Source of the DNA: Pseudovibrio sp. Ad37
GTDB lineage: Bacteria > Pseudomonadota > Alphaproteobacteria > Rhizobiales > Stappiaceae
Direction: 5' to 3'
NCBI RefSeq assembly: GCF_001623075.1
Contig: NZ_LMCF01000091.1
Location: 1 to 50,588, forward strand
Length of the DNA: 50,588 bases
The position numbers and the translations under genes were made by a program. The notes under the pieces are model-generated. The model did not search any database. It was not told the DNA's origin and worked only from the letters and a program-made list of their open reading frames with translations. Positions 17,157-24,231 of the stretch are shown here, piece by piece. Position 1 is the stretch's first letter; the number at the start of each line of letters is the position of its first letter.

Positions 17157-18029
17157 TCAGGCTTGGTGCCCGCCAGCATAACCGCTGCGTTTTGCGGCGG
17201 ACCAGCCTTTCAAGCTACCCTCTGCCGGTTTGAAGATCTCGACAAGAAGCGGATAGCACGGCGTATTGTCGTCAGAGTGACTGCTGCCGCAATCACCACC
17301 CGGACAGGTGGAAAGCGCACCCAGAAGATCGATCTCCGCAAAGAACTCAATAAAATCACCCGGACGAACAGGGCTGGCTTTCATAAAGTACTGGTGAGTA
17401 TCGCGGGTAAAGCCCGTGCACATGAAAACATTCATCACATCATGCACATGAGGCTCAGCACCATCTATGGAAAGACCTTTCGCATCTGCCAGTGCGCGGG
17501 TCAGGTTGGAGTGGCAACAATGGTTGTAATCCACGTTCTTGAGCATATGGTTGGTGTAAGGGTCGCAGCGCGTCCCAATCACATCATGGACGCCCGCGCC
17601 ATCCTCATCCCAGCCGTACCAGTCCAGCGTGTCCTGTGTAATCGTCGCCATAGGGCGCAGATACGGCATGGTGCTCCAGAGCCGATCTCCGGTTGAAAGG
17701 TGCGAGGCGTGCAGCTGACGGGTCTTGCCGCTGAAAAACCGCTCATTAATGTCATTGGCATTCCACAAGTTGAGATCGCCAACCTGCGGGCCTTCAACGC
17801 TCACAATCCGGAAGAAGTGGCCAGCAGGCACCTTGAAATGACCGCCATCACGCGGTGGCACGACAACTTCGTCGATCTTCTCCAGGCTCTCCTTTGCCTG
17901 CTGATAAAGCTCAGCGTTATAGGCAGGCAAATGATCTACTTCGTAACAAACAATAGGAGACTTGGAGCGACGATCTTCGGAAGGAGCAGGAATGTCGGTC
18001 GTAATCGAGCGGGAGGCGATTTTTGTCAT
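17157..18029 (-). CDS. DUF1989 protein (urea-carboxylase-associated / carboxyguanidine-deiminase family)
   Basis: The 290-residue protein has the landmarks of DUF1989: VPAGHFFRIVSVEGPQVGDL, LWSTMPYLRPMATITQDTLD, TRCDPYTNHML, NVFMCTGFT and the Cys-rich CPGGDCG near the end, which would hold a metal. In other bacteria pairs of such proteins sit beside urea or guanidine carboxylase and act as carboxyguanidine deiminase (CgdAB). Here the gene is single and no carboxylase or guanidine riboswitch is nearby, so its substrate is open. It is cytoplasmic, with no signal peptide. The start ATG 18029 gives a plausible full length. Confidence 0.82.
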   Translation of the reverse strand: MTKIASRSITTDIPAPSEDRRSKSPIVCYEVDHLPAYNAELYQQAKESLEKIDEVVVPPRDGGHFKVPAGHFFRIVSVEGPQVGDLNLWNANDINERFFSGKTRQLHASHLSTGDRLWSTMPYLRPMATITQDTLDWYGWDEDGAGVHDVIGTRCDPYTNHMLKNVDYNHCCHSNLTRALADAKGLSIDGAEPHVHDVMNVFMCTGFTRDTHQYFMKASPVRPGDFIEFFAEIDLLGALSTCPGGDCGSSHSDDNTPCYPLLVEIFKPAEGSLKGWSAAKRSGYAGGHQA

Positions 18030-18190
18030 GAGCCAATGATCCTAAAAAGAGCAGAATTATTGGTTCTGATTGAACCCTCCAAATTTCAATTAATATATTG
18101 ATATAATTTCACTGATCCCTTCAGTCCCGGCACCTTTCGAAGGCACCATGAAGCCAGACAACTAAACCTTGTATCTGGCTTGAAAGAGTT

Positions 18191-18221
18191 GATCGCTGCA
18201 CCGCCAGGCAATGCAGCGATC
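18191..18221 (-). terminator. Hairpin downstream of the ferric-reductase-like gene
   Basis: GATCGCTGCA (18191-18200) is perfectly complementary to TGCAGCGATC (18212-18221). It lies 18 nt after the stop of the minus-strand gene at 18239. Another 7-bp stem, GGCCAAG/CTTGGCC (18230-18248), overlaps the stop codon itself. Confidence 0.6.
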
Positions 18222-18238
18222 CTCATGTTGGCCAAGCT

Positions 18239-19555
18239 CTACTTGGCCGGGGCGAACTTGCCGGAATGCCGGTTAACTTGCTGAAGCAGAAACTTAAACA
18301 GTTTTCGGAAACCAAGGCCGGAGCGCATCTGGTATTCTTCATAATGAAACAAGCGCATTGGGTACTTCAGGGCTTTCAGATCCCGTATCAATGCTTTGCG
18401 CATAACTTCTGGACCACAAAACGCAATTGGCATCACATCAAAGAATTTTCCCTGCAGGATTTTCAGCAACCGCGCGTCGATGTACTCGCCCATGTCAGAC
18501 TCAAAGTACTGTACATGAAGGTTCGGCAGACGGCTTTGCAGCGCGTCCAGCTCCTCCTCAAACGGGTTCTCCAACCGGTTACGGACGCCATAGTAAAGGT
18601 AGAACTGTCCAGTCTCATCACCCCTCAAAGTCTGCGCCCATGACAGGAAAGGTGTGATCCCGACACCGCCCGCAATCCAGATCTGGTCCCGATTGGAAGC
18701 AATTGGGCGGAACCCGCCATATCCCTTGCTGATCTGAGCTTTTGTGCCGATCTGGAGCTCGTGCACACGGGATGTGTAATCGCCCAGCGCAGAAATGCAG
18801 AACCGCAGTCTTCCGTCTTCGTGCGGCGCAGATGCAATCGTGTAAGGATGCACTTCGCTCATGCCCTCTTGATCAAAGGAGAGGTAAGCAAACTGACCGG
18901 CATCATGAGAAATTGGCTTGCCTTCAGGTTTCAATGTCACACTGGTGATGCGCCCGTAAATCTGAACATCTTCTACCTCATAGGTCTTTGTGCGCCCGGC
19001 CATGCCTTTGTAAGTCAGGTACAAGAAGGACGCGACACCGGCAAAACAGAAGAAGGCGACGTAAAGACCAAGCGGATCACTCCAAGAGAACACGTTGGGG
19101 ATCATCAGGAAATGCGCAGCAGCAAGAGCGAAGAAAATACCGATCAAACGGTGGGTCCAACGCCAGATATTATAGGGGATGAAGGTCGCCAGAGAACCAA
19201 GCCCGAGGATTAAAATACCATTATACCCAATCTCACCCAGCTCTTTCGCCAGTCCATCCGTATCGCCGCTTGAAAGGGCATCCGCATCAATGCTTTCATG
19301 CAGGAAAGCAGCAGCAATTGCGAAAATAGCCAGCCATTTATGCAAGACATATACGCGGTCCAGCGGGCCAAACAGAGCCTCAACGCCTTTCATCCGTGTG
19401 GCCATCACCTGAACCAGCCCCATGAAGATCAGTGAGACCATGCCAAAATACTGGCTCAGCAAAGCTCCTGAGTCTGCTTGACTGCCAAACTGGGAGAAAA
19501 TCAAAAGGGGGACTAGGATGCTGGCGATAATGAAGGTCAGGCCAATCGGTTTCAT
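18239..19555 (-). CDS. Ferric-reductase-like flavohaem oxidoreductase
   Basis: The 438-residue protein joins an N-terminal six-helix ferric-reductase-like membrane domain to a C-terminal ferredoxin-reductase domain. Two helices carry spaced His pairs that would hold b-haems (VLHKWLAIFAIAAAFLHE and WTHRLIGIFFALAAAHF). The cytoplasmic part has the FAD motif HPYTIASAP, the nucleotide motif GGVGITPFLSW and FCGPEVM near the end. It would pass electrons from NAD(P)H across the membrane to an outside acceptor such as ferric iron or copper. ATG 19555 (MKPIGLTF) is chosen as start; a GTG 11 codons upstream is possible. It lies downstream of the two-component genes, separated by a hairpin. Confidence 0.82.
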   Translation of the reverse strand: MKPIGLTFIIASILVPLLIFSQFGSQADSGALLSQYFGMVSLIFMGLVQVMATRMKGVEALFGPLDRVYVLHKWLAIFAIAAAFLHESIDADALSSGDTDGLAKELGEIGYNGILILGLGSLATFIPYNIWRWTHRLIGIFFALAAAHFLMIPNVFSWSDPLGLYVAFFCFAGVASFLYLTYKGMAGRTKTYEVEDVQIYGRITSVTLKPEGKPISHDAGQFAYLSFDQEGMSEVHPYTIASAPHEDGRLRFCISALGDYTSRVHELQIGTKAQISKGYGGFRPIASNRDQIWIAGGVGITPFLSWAQTLRGDETGQFYLYYGVRNRLENPFEEELDALQSRLPNLHVQYFESDMGEYIDARLLKILQGKFFDVMPIAFCGPEVMRKALIRDLKALKYPMRLFHYEEYQMRSGLGFRKLFKFLLQQVNRHSGKFAPAK

Positions 19556-19692
19556 TCCGGTACGCTCATCTGAGTTAACGATGCGCACTCAGAGGAAACT
19601 CTGGCTATGAAGGGTGAGTGATACCGTTGGGGGGCATCGCACACCATTCATAATCAGACCACCCCAAATGAAGCTACAGATGCAGCCTCGGA

Positions 19693-19745
19693 GTAGGTTT
19701 CAATCTGAGTGCTTCCCCTAAATTCACTTGGAAGCTGAAACCTAC
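19693..19745 (-). terminator. Two-part inverted repeat after the histidine kinase gene
   Basis: GTAGGTTTCA (19693-19702) pairs with TGAAACCTAC (19736-19745), with an inner stem GCTTCC/GGAAGC (19711-19716 and 19730-19735) and an 8-base bulge on one side. It lies 16 nt after the kinase stop. No T run follows, so it may be a terminator of the two-component operon or a control site of the reductase gene. Confidence 0.4.
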
Positions 19746-19760
19746 CTGAAGTTTACGACA

Positions 19761-21074
19761 CTACCTTTTCAGTTTGAGCATAAAACAGGCCCCGCCCAGT
19801 CGCTCACTCTTGCCAAGGGAAATCTCGATCCCATTGCGGCGACACAGAGTTTGCGTAATAGACAGACCAAGGCCTGCACCTGAACTTGATTGCCCCGGCA
19901 TGCGGAAGAACCGCTCAAACACCTTCTCACGGTATTTCTCAGGCACACCCGGTCCGCTGTCTTCAACACTCAGTTGAATATGATCGTCACCGCGCTCAAG
20001 AACCACGATCACCTCACCATCAGACGGTGTATGCCGGATTGCATTGCCAATCAGGTTTCCAAGCACAGCGCCCAGATCTTCCGGATCAACAACGGCTGCC
20101 ACATGTTCTGATTGAAGCAGTTGCAGCTCCACATTTTTATCAAGTGCCGCATGGGCCTGTTGTGCAAGGCTTTCCTGAAGAACAGGCAGCAAGTCGTGCT
20201 CTGTTATCTCTTTGTGGGCATCTTGACCTGCACGAGCATGTTCCAAAAGCTTGGCGGCCAGATGTGTGGCCCGGTCAACACCTTCAATGATGTTGTCAAA
20301 CCGCAGCCGTGTCGCATCATCCAGCGCGTCCCGCTCAATCACCTGACACTGGGCTTTCACCACGGTCAGCGGTGTTCTGATCTCGTGTGCCGCATCATCA
20401 ATAAACCGCTGCTCGCGGGCAAGGTAGTCTTCAATCTTGTCAAACAGCATGTTCAGGGAGTTTACAATCGGCACAAGCTCATCTGCCTGCTTCTCCGTTG
20501 TCAGCTTACCAAGACTCTCAGGCTCCCGAGTTTGCAATGTCTCAGAAAGAGTGGTGAGCGGACGTAACCCGCGTTTGACGATGAAAACCGTTGCGATGAT
20601 GGAAAACACCAGCACCAGCCCCAAAGGGATGGAAACCGTGGCAACAGTCTGGTCGGCCAGCTCAATGGCTTCATCAAACACGATACCGATGATGTATTGC
20701 CTGTCAGTCTTTTGGCCCGGAAAATTCCAGATCACCCAGCTGTCGCCCTCATGCTCAATTTCCTGAGCACCCGGCCTGAGATACTGGGGTAGTTGTACTT
20801 GGTCGGATGACTTATATAAATCGTTGCCGTCTCCATCGCGGATGACCACGAAGTAATCATTAAGTTCATGATGATCATCCAGATGCTTGGGAGAAATGGT
20901 GTCCCCCTCCAGCTGTGCAATCGCGCTGACAAGCTGAAAGGCTTGCGCATCATGGGTCTCGTAAAGCTCTTCCTCTGTCATATTGTAGACAATGGCGGAA
21001 AAGACGCCCCAGACCACAAACAGCAGCGGGATCAGAAAGATGAGGATGCGGCTGCGGATGGAGGAAAGTTTCAT
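19761..21074 (-). CDS. Sensor histidine kinase (QseC-like)
   Basis: The 437-residue sensor has a first membrane helix at about 9-30, a periplasmic domain of about 115 residues, a second helix (SIPLGLVLVFSIIATVFIV) and a HAMP linker. The dimerisation domain follows with phospho-acceptor His230 (DDAAHEIRTPLT). The ATPase core shows GNAIRH (N box), DSGPGV (G1) and GAGLGLSI (G2). The order and the periplasmic size fit the QseC/PmrB group. It overlaps the response-regulator gene by 4 nt (ATGA). The signal is unknown; metal or membrane stress is common for this group. Confidence 0.88.
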   Translation of the reverse strand: MKLSSIRSRILIFLIPLLFVVWGVFSAIVYNMTEEELYETHDAQAFQLVSAIAQLEGDTISPKHLDDHHELNDYFVVIRDGDGNDLYKSSDQVQLPQYLRPGAQEIEHEGDSWVIWNFPGQKTDRQYIIGIVFDEAIELADQTVATVSIPLGLVLVFSIIATVFIVKRGLRPLTTLSETLQTREPESLGKLTTEKQADELVPIVNSLNMLFDKIEDYLAREQRFIDDAAHEIRTPLTVVKAQCQVIERDALDDATRLRFDNIIEGVDRATHLAAKLLEHARAGQDAHKEITEHDLLPVLQESLAQQAHAALDKNVELQLLQSEHVAAVVDPEDLGAVLGNLIGNAIRHTPSDGEVIVVLERGDDHIQLSVEDSGPGVPEKYREKVFERFFRMPGQSSSGAGLGLSITQTLCRRNGIEISLGKSERLGGACFMLKLKR

Positions 21075-21739
21075 GCCGGTACGTCCTCATCAACAATATA
21101 GCCTACGCCGCGGATGGTCCGGATCAGCTTGGACGTGGTTTTCCTGCGGATCTGAGAGACATAAACTTCAAGTACATTGCTCTCCGCATTCTCCTCCCAG
21201 CCATAGAGCTTTTCCATGAGGTCTGACTTGGAAACCACACGGCCACGACGCTCCAGCAGGATTGTCAGCAGTCTAAAGGCGAGGGGCTGCAGCACAACCT
21301 CAACGCCTTCGTAGCAGGCCTTTTGCTGATCCAGATCAAGCGTTAACACCCCATGTTGCAGCAGCATCCGCGTCCGTCCGGCAGACCGGCGCACCAGCGC
21401 CCGGCATCGGGCCAGAAGCTCTTCCATATCAAACGGCTTGGTCAGATAATCATCCGCACCCAGATTAAGCCCGTCGATCCGGTTCTTGGTGGTTTCCCGA
21501 GCAGACAGGATCAGAATAGGCACATCTGCCTTGTCATCACGAACGGCCCGCAAAAACTCCAGTCCATCCTGTCCCGGCAAACCCAGATCCAGAATAACCA
21601 GGTCGAATTCTCCGGTTCTCAGAGCGTCTTCTGCCAAAAGACCATCATCGACCCAGTCTACTATAAATTCATGCCGCTCCAGAAAAGCTTTGATCGCATC
21701 CGCGATCAGCCGCTCGTCCTCAACCAACAATACGCGCAT
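21071..21739 (-). CDS. OmpR-family response regulator (QseB-like)
   Basis: The 222-residue protein has a receiver domain with acidic pocket Glu7-Asp8, phospho-acceptor Asp51 (DLVILDLGLPG) and Lys in YLTKPFDMEEL. A C-terminal winged helix ends SKLIRTIRGVGYIVDE, typical of OmpR/PhoB regulators. It is the first gene of the pair with the kinase at 19761. Targets are not visible; the ferric-reductase-like gene downstream is a natural candidate. The 163-nt region upstream holds no gene. Confidence 0.9.
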   Translation of the reverse strand: MRVLLVEDERLIADAIKAFLERHEFIVDWVDDGLLAEDALRTGEFDLVILDLGLPGQDGLEFLRAVRDDKADVPILILSARETTKNRIDGLNLGADDYLTKPFDMEELLARCRALVRRSAGRTRMLLQHGVLTLDLDQQKACYEGVEVVLQPLAFRLLTILLERRGRVVSKSDLMEKLYGWEENAESNVLEVYVSQIRRKTTSKLIRTIRGVGYIVDEDVPA

Positions 21740-21902
21740 GTGTTCCTTCCAGTAGGGCGAAGTGCACCCAATATTTGCCTCAACTCTTTCACATCTACAA
21801 AGAACATGAAACTGAATTGTGCCTGAAGAAATCTCTTAGGCCATTATGAAACTAAGGAAAATATGAGGGGCTTGCGGTCAGGACTATGAAAGGTGCAAAA
21901 CA

Positions 21903-22430
21903 TCAGTAAGACCCGTAACGCACCAGCTGGCTGAAGGCCTCGATGATCTCTTCAACGCTTTCCTCAACGGGTTTTTCAAAGGTGTCGACCACAAGGCGGT
22001 GCTTCTTCCACGGCTCATAGCGTCGCCGCTGTACATCCTCCCAGCTGGGCAGAGACATAGCGGAGATATCGTTGTGTCTGGTCTCAACACGTGTCTTGTG
22101 CTCAGCCTCGTCAGAGCAGATCACCTCAATGTTGAGCGCTTTCACCTTAGCACCAAGCGCCGCTTCCAGCCAGATGTTGCGGGTAATCTCAATCGGATTC
22201 ACCGCATCCGCAATCACATTATTGCCCAGCAGCAAGTTGTCTTTGGCAACGGCTGCTGCTGCAACATAACCAGCATCTTCTGCTGGTGAAATCGCAAGAA
22301 CGGAGGTCTTGAGGGCAGCCTCAAGTGAATCAATACGTAAATGAACGGCTTGCAGGCGCGGAGAAAGGGCCTTTGCCAAGGTTGTTTTACCAACACCAGG
22401 CAATCCCGAAAGAACAAATAGAATAGCCAT
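21903..22430 (-). CDS. Small P-loop kinase / AAA-type ATPase of unknown substrate
   Basis: The 175-residue protein begins MAILFVLSGLPGVGKTTLAK, with the Walker A motif at residues 9-17. An RIDSLE motif follows in the position of the substrate-binding DxD-like segment of small-molecule kinases, and a lid region rich in Arg (DVQRRRYEPWKKHR) comes later. It resembles the predicted kinases of the gluconokinase/adenylylsulfate kinase-like class (COG0645/COG4639). The substrate is unknown. It is single, 65 nt downstream of the AraC gene on the same strand, so it may be co-transcribed with it. Confidence 0.75.
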   Translation of the reverse strand: MAILFVLSGLPGVGKTTLAKALSPRLQAVHLRIDSLEAALKTSVLAISPAEDAGYVAAAAVAKDNLLLGNNVIADAVNPIEITRNIWLEAALGAKVKALNIEVICSDEAEHKTRVETRHNDISAMSLPSWEDVQRRRYEPWKKHRLVVDTFEKPVEESVEEIIEAFSQLVRYGSY

Positions 22431-22455
22431 GCCGGGCTCTTACCAGCCCAAGGTT

Positions 22456-22475
22456 TCATGAAGCTTTCTTCATGA
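22456..22475. repeat. Short inverted repeat between araC-type and kinase genes
   Basis: TCATGAA (22456-22462) pairs with TTCATGA (22469-22475) around a 6-base loop. No T run follows. It could be a weak attenuator within the araC-kinase unit. Confidence 0.35.
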
Positions 22476-22495
22476 GAGGCTAAATTAGAGCGCTC

Positions 22496-23491
22496 TTAAG
22501 CAATCCCACGCACTTCCATCGGTGTCTTGCCCGTCCAACTGTGAAACGCGCGAAAGAACGAGCCGGTATCCTTGTACCCAAGCAGATAGGAGATTTCCGG
22601 AATGCTCAGATCACTGCGCACCAGATAGTGCTGGGAGAGTTCGGCACGGGTCTCGCTCAAAATGTCCTGAAAACTCTTGCCTTCTTCCTTCAGCTTACGC
22701 TGCAAGGTCCGCTTGCTGGCGTTCAGGTTCTGGCTGATGACGTCAATGGTGTTCTGGCCCGCTGGCAGGCTTTCCAGCAAGGCATTCTTCACCCGGCGGG
22801 ACATTTCATCAGAACTGCCAGTGCTCTGCAGTTTCTGGCGCAGCCCATCTTCAAACGTGTCCCACATGCCTTCCATCTGCGTGATCAGCGGACGAGTGGC
22901 ATCCTGTAGGGAAAGGGTGATGTGCGCCACCGGAGCAGGGGTTGCCTTCACTCCGCATTCCGCTTCAACAGCAGACCAGTCCAAGTCTCCAACAGGGCCT
23001 CCCACACTGAGCGGCACAATCTGCTCTCCGGTAAAGGTGCGGCTGCAATTGGTGAAGTAGACAATCTCGAACTGAGCCAGAATTTCAGGAAACGGTTCCG
23101 TCGGATCGCTGGAGGTAAACAAGATGGAGACTGTGCTGTCCGTGCGCTCAACTTCCAGCTGGATAGGCGCAATCAAAGGCTTAAACAGCGCAAGACGCTT
23201 CACGCCTTCCTCAATGTTTGGACTACAGGAAAACGCAAAGGCATGTGGAACAAAACTGCCTTGCTTGATGGTGTGCCCAAGTTTGACGGCCAGATCGTTG
23301 CCGCCATATTCCTGATGCAGCGCATGCCAGATGGCGAAATACTGCGTCTGTGTGATGCCCTTGGCCGTCGGACCCAACTGCTCGATTGAAACTCCCGCAC
23401 GGCGCATCACCCGGTCAACAGGCAGGTCAAGGTACTGAATAATTTGCGCCATCATGGCAGCGCCTGGGTAAAGATGTGCGTGTTTCGTCAT
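22496..23491 (-). CDS. AraC-family transcriptional regulator (OruR/ArgR-like N-terminal domain)
   Basis: The 331-residue protein has an N-terminal effector-type domain of the 'arabinose-binding' class (QYFAIWHALHQEYGGNDLAV, FAFSCSPNIEEGVKRLALF). The C-terminal double helix-turn-helix is typical of AraC: VISQNLNASKRTLQRKLKEE for the first and IPEISYLLGYKDTGSFFRAF for the second, ending TPMEVRG. It is divergent from the iorAB-like genes, with phased direct repeats between them, so it very likely controls those genes and itself. The effector is unknown. Confidence 0.88.
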   Translation of the reverse strand: MTKHAHLYPGAAMMAQIIQYLDLPVDRVMRRAGVSIEQLGPTAKGITQTQYFAIWHALHQEYGGNDLAVKLGHTIKQGSFVPHAFAFSCSPNIEEGVKRLALFKPLIAPIQLEVERTDSTVSILFTSSDPTEPFPEILAQFEIVYFTNCSRTFTGEQIVPLSVGGPVGDLDWSAVEAECGVKATPAPVAHITLSLQDATRPLITQMEGMWDTFEDGLRQKLQSTGSSDEMSRRVKNALLESLPAGQNTIDVISQNLNASKRTLQRKLKEEGKSFQDILSETRAELSQHYLVRSDLSIPEISYLLGYKDTGSFFRAFHSWTGKTPMEVRGIA

Positions 23492-23568
23492 GCTCGGTTC
23501 AGTCTCATTGGTCTTGCCACTCTTTCATCTCGAATTTTTGCTAGGTGTGCCAGTACCAATTTACATAG

Positions 23569-23604
23569 TGGCGCGATATGGCAGTACTTTGGCGCGATTT
23601 GCCA
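23569..23604. promoter_or_regulatory. Phased direct repeat, probable AraC-type operator
   Basis: TGGCGCGATATGGCA (23569-23583) and TGGCGCGATTTGCCA (23590-23604) are direct copies (13 of 15 bases equal), 21 bp apart, i.e. two helical turns. AraC-type proteins bind such tandem direct half-sites. The site lies 78 bp before the AraC gene start and 165 bp before iorA in the divergent gap. Confidence 0.7.
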
Positions 23605-23768
23605 CTGAAAGCGAGAGAGGCGAGTGCTAGGGATAACTACAGATCATCTGTTTCAGGCTCAAAAAGCAGAAAAGCGCATTCCGCATACAACACTGCCCCA
23701 TTCAAACAATGCCTGAGATTATTGCTGACCCAGCCAACCGCTACGGATCAAAAAAGGGATTTTTTTTG

Positions 23769-24230
23769 ATGGCAATTTCTTTAAAGCTGAACGGCGAGAC
23801 GCATAAGGTCGACGCTGAACCAGGAACCCCGCTTCTTTGGGTGATCCGCGATGAACTCAAGCTCACCGGAACAAAATTCGGGTGTGGTGTCGCCTCGTGT
23901 GGGGCGTGCACTGTTCATATGGATGGCGAGCCGGTCCGCTCCTGCCAAACATTTATTGAAGATGTTGAAGATTCTGAGATCACCACAATTGAAGGCCTGA
24001 AGTCCACGCCAGCACAAGCCGTGCAACAGGCATGGACAGAGCTGGACGTGGTCCAGTGTGGTTACTGTCAGTCCGGCCAGATCATGTCTGCCGTTGGCCT
24101 GCTCTCTGAAAACGCAAAGCCGACACTGGAAGAAATTGACGATTACATGGACGGCAACGCCTGCCGATGCGCCACCTATCAGCGCATTCGCTCCGCCATC
24201 GTACGTGCATCAGAAATTATGGAGGCTTGA
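23769..24230 (+). CDS. iorA: Molybdenum hydroxylase [2Fe-2S] subunit (isoquinoline 1-oxidoreductase alpha-like)
   Basis: Electron-transfer subunit of 153 residues. The N-terminal plant-ferredoxin-type cluster has Cys39, Cys44, Cys47 and Cys59 (GCGVASCGACT and RSC). The second helical cluster has VVQCGYCQSG and NACRCATYQRI. It passes electrons from the molybdenum subunit to an acceptor such as cytochrome c. ATG 23769 is chosen because AAAAGGGA lies upstream and it starts MAISLKLNG; the frame continues upstream without a better start. Its stop and the iorB start are one base apart, so the two are co-translated. Confidence 0.88.
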   Translation: MAISLKLNGETHKVDAEPGTPLLWVIRDELKLTGTKFGCGVASCGACTVHMDGEPVRSCQTFIEDVEDSEITTIEGLKSTPAQAVQQAWTELDVVQCGYCQSGQIMSAVGLLSENAKPTLEEIDDYMDGNACRCATYQRIRSAIVRASEIMEA

Positions 24231-24231
24231 T

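Noticed and set aside
22923-23389. Plus-strand frames inside the AraC gene
   Set aside because: They are shadows of the AraC-family gene, which has two helix-turn-helix motifs on the minus strand.
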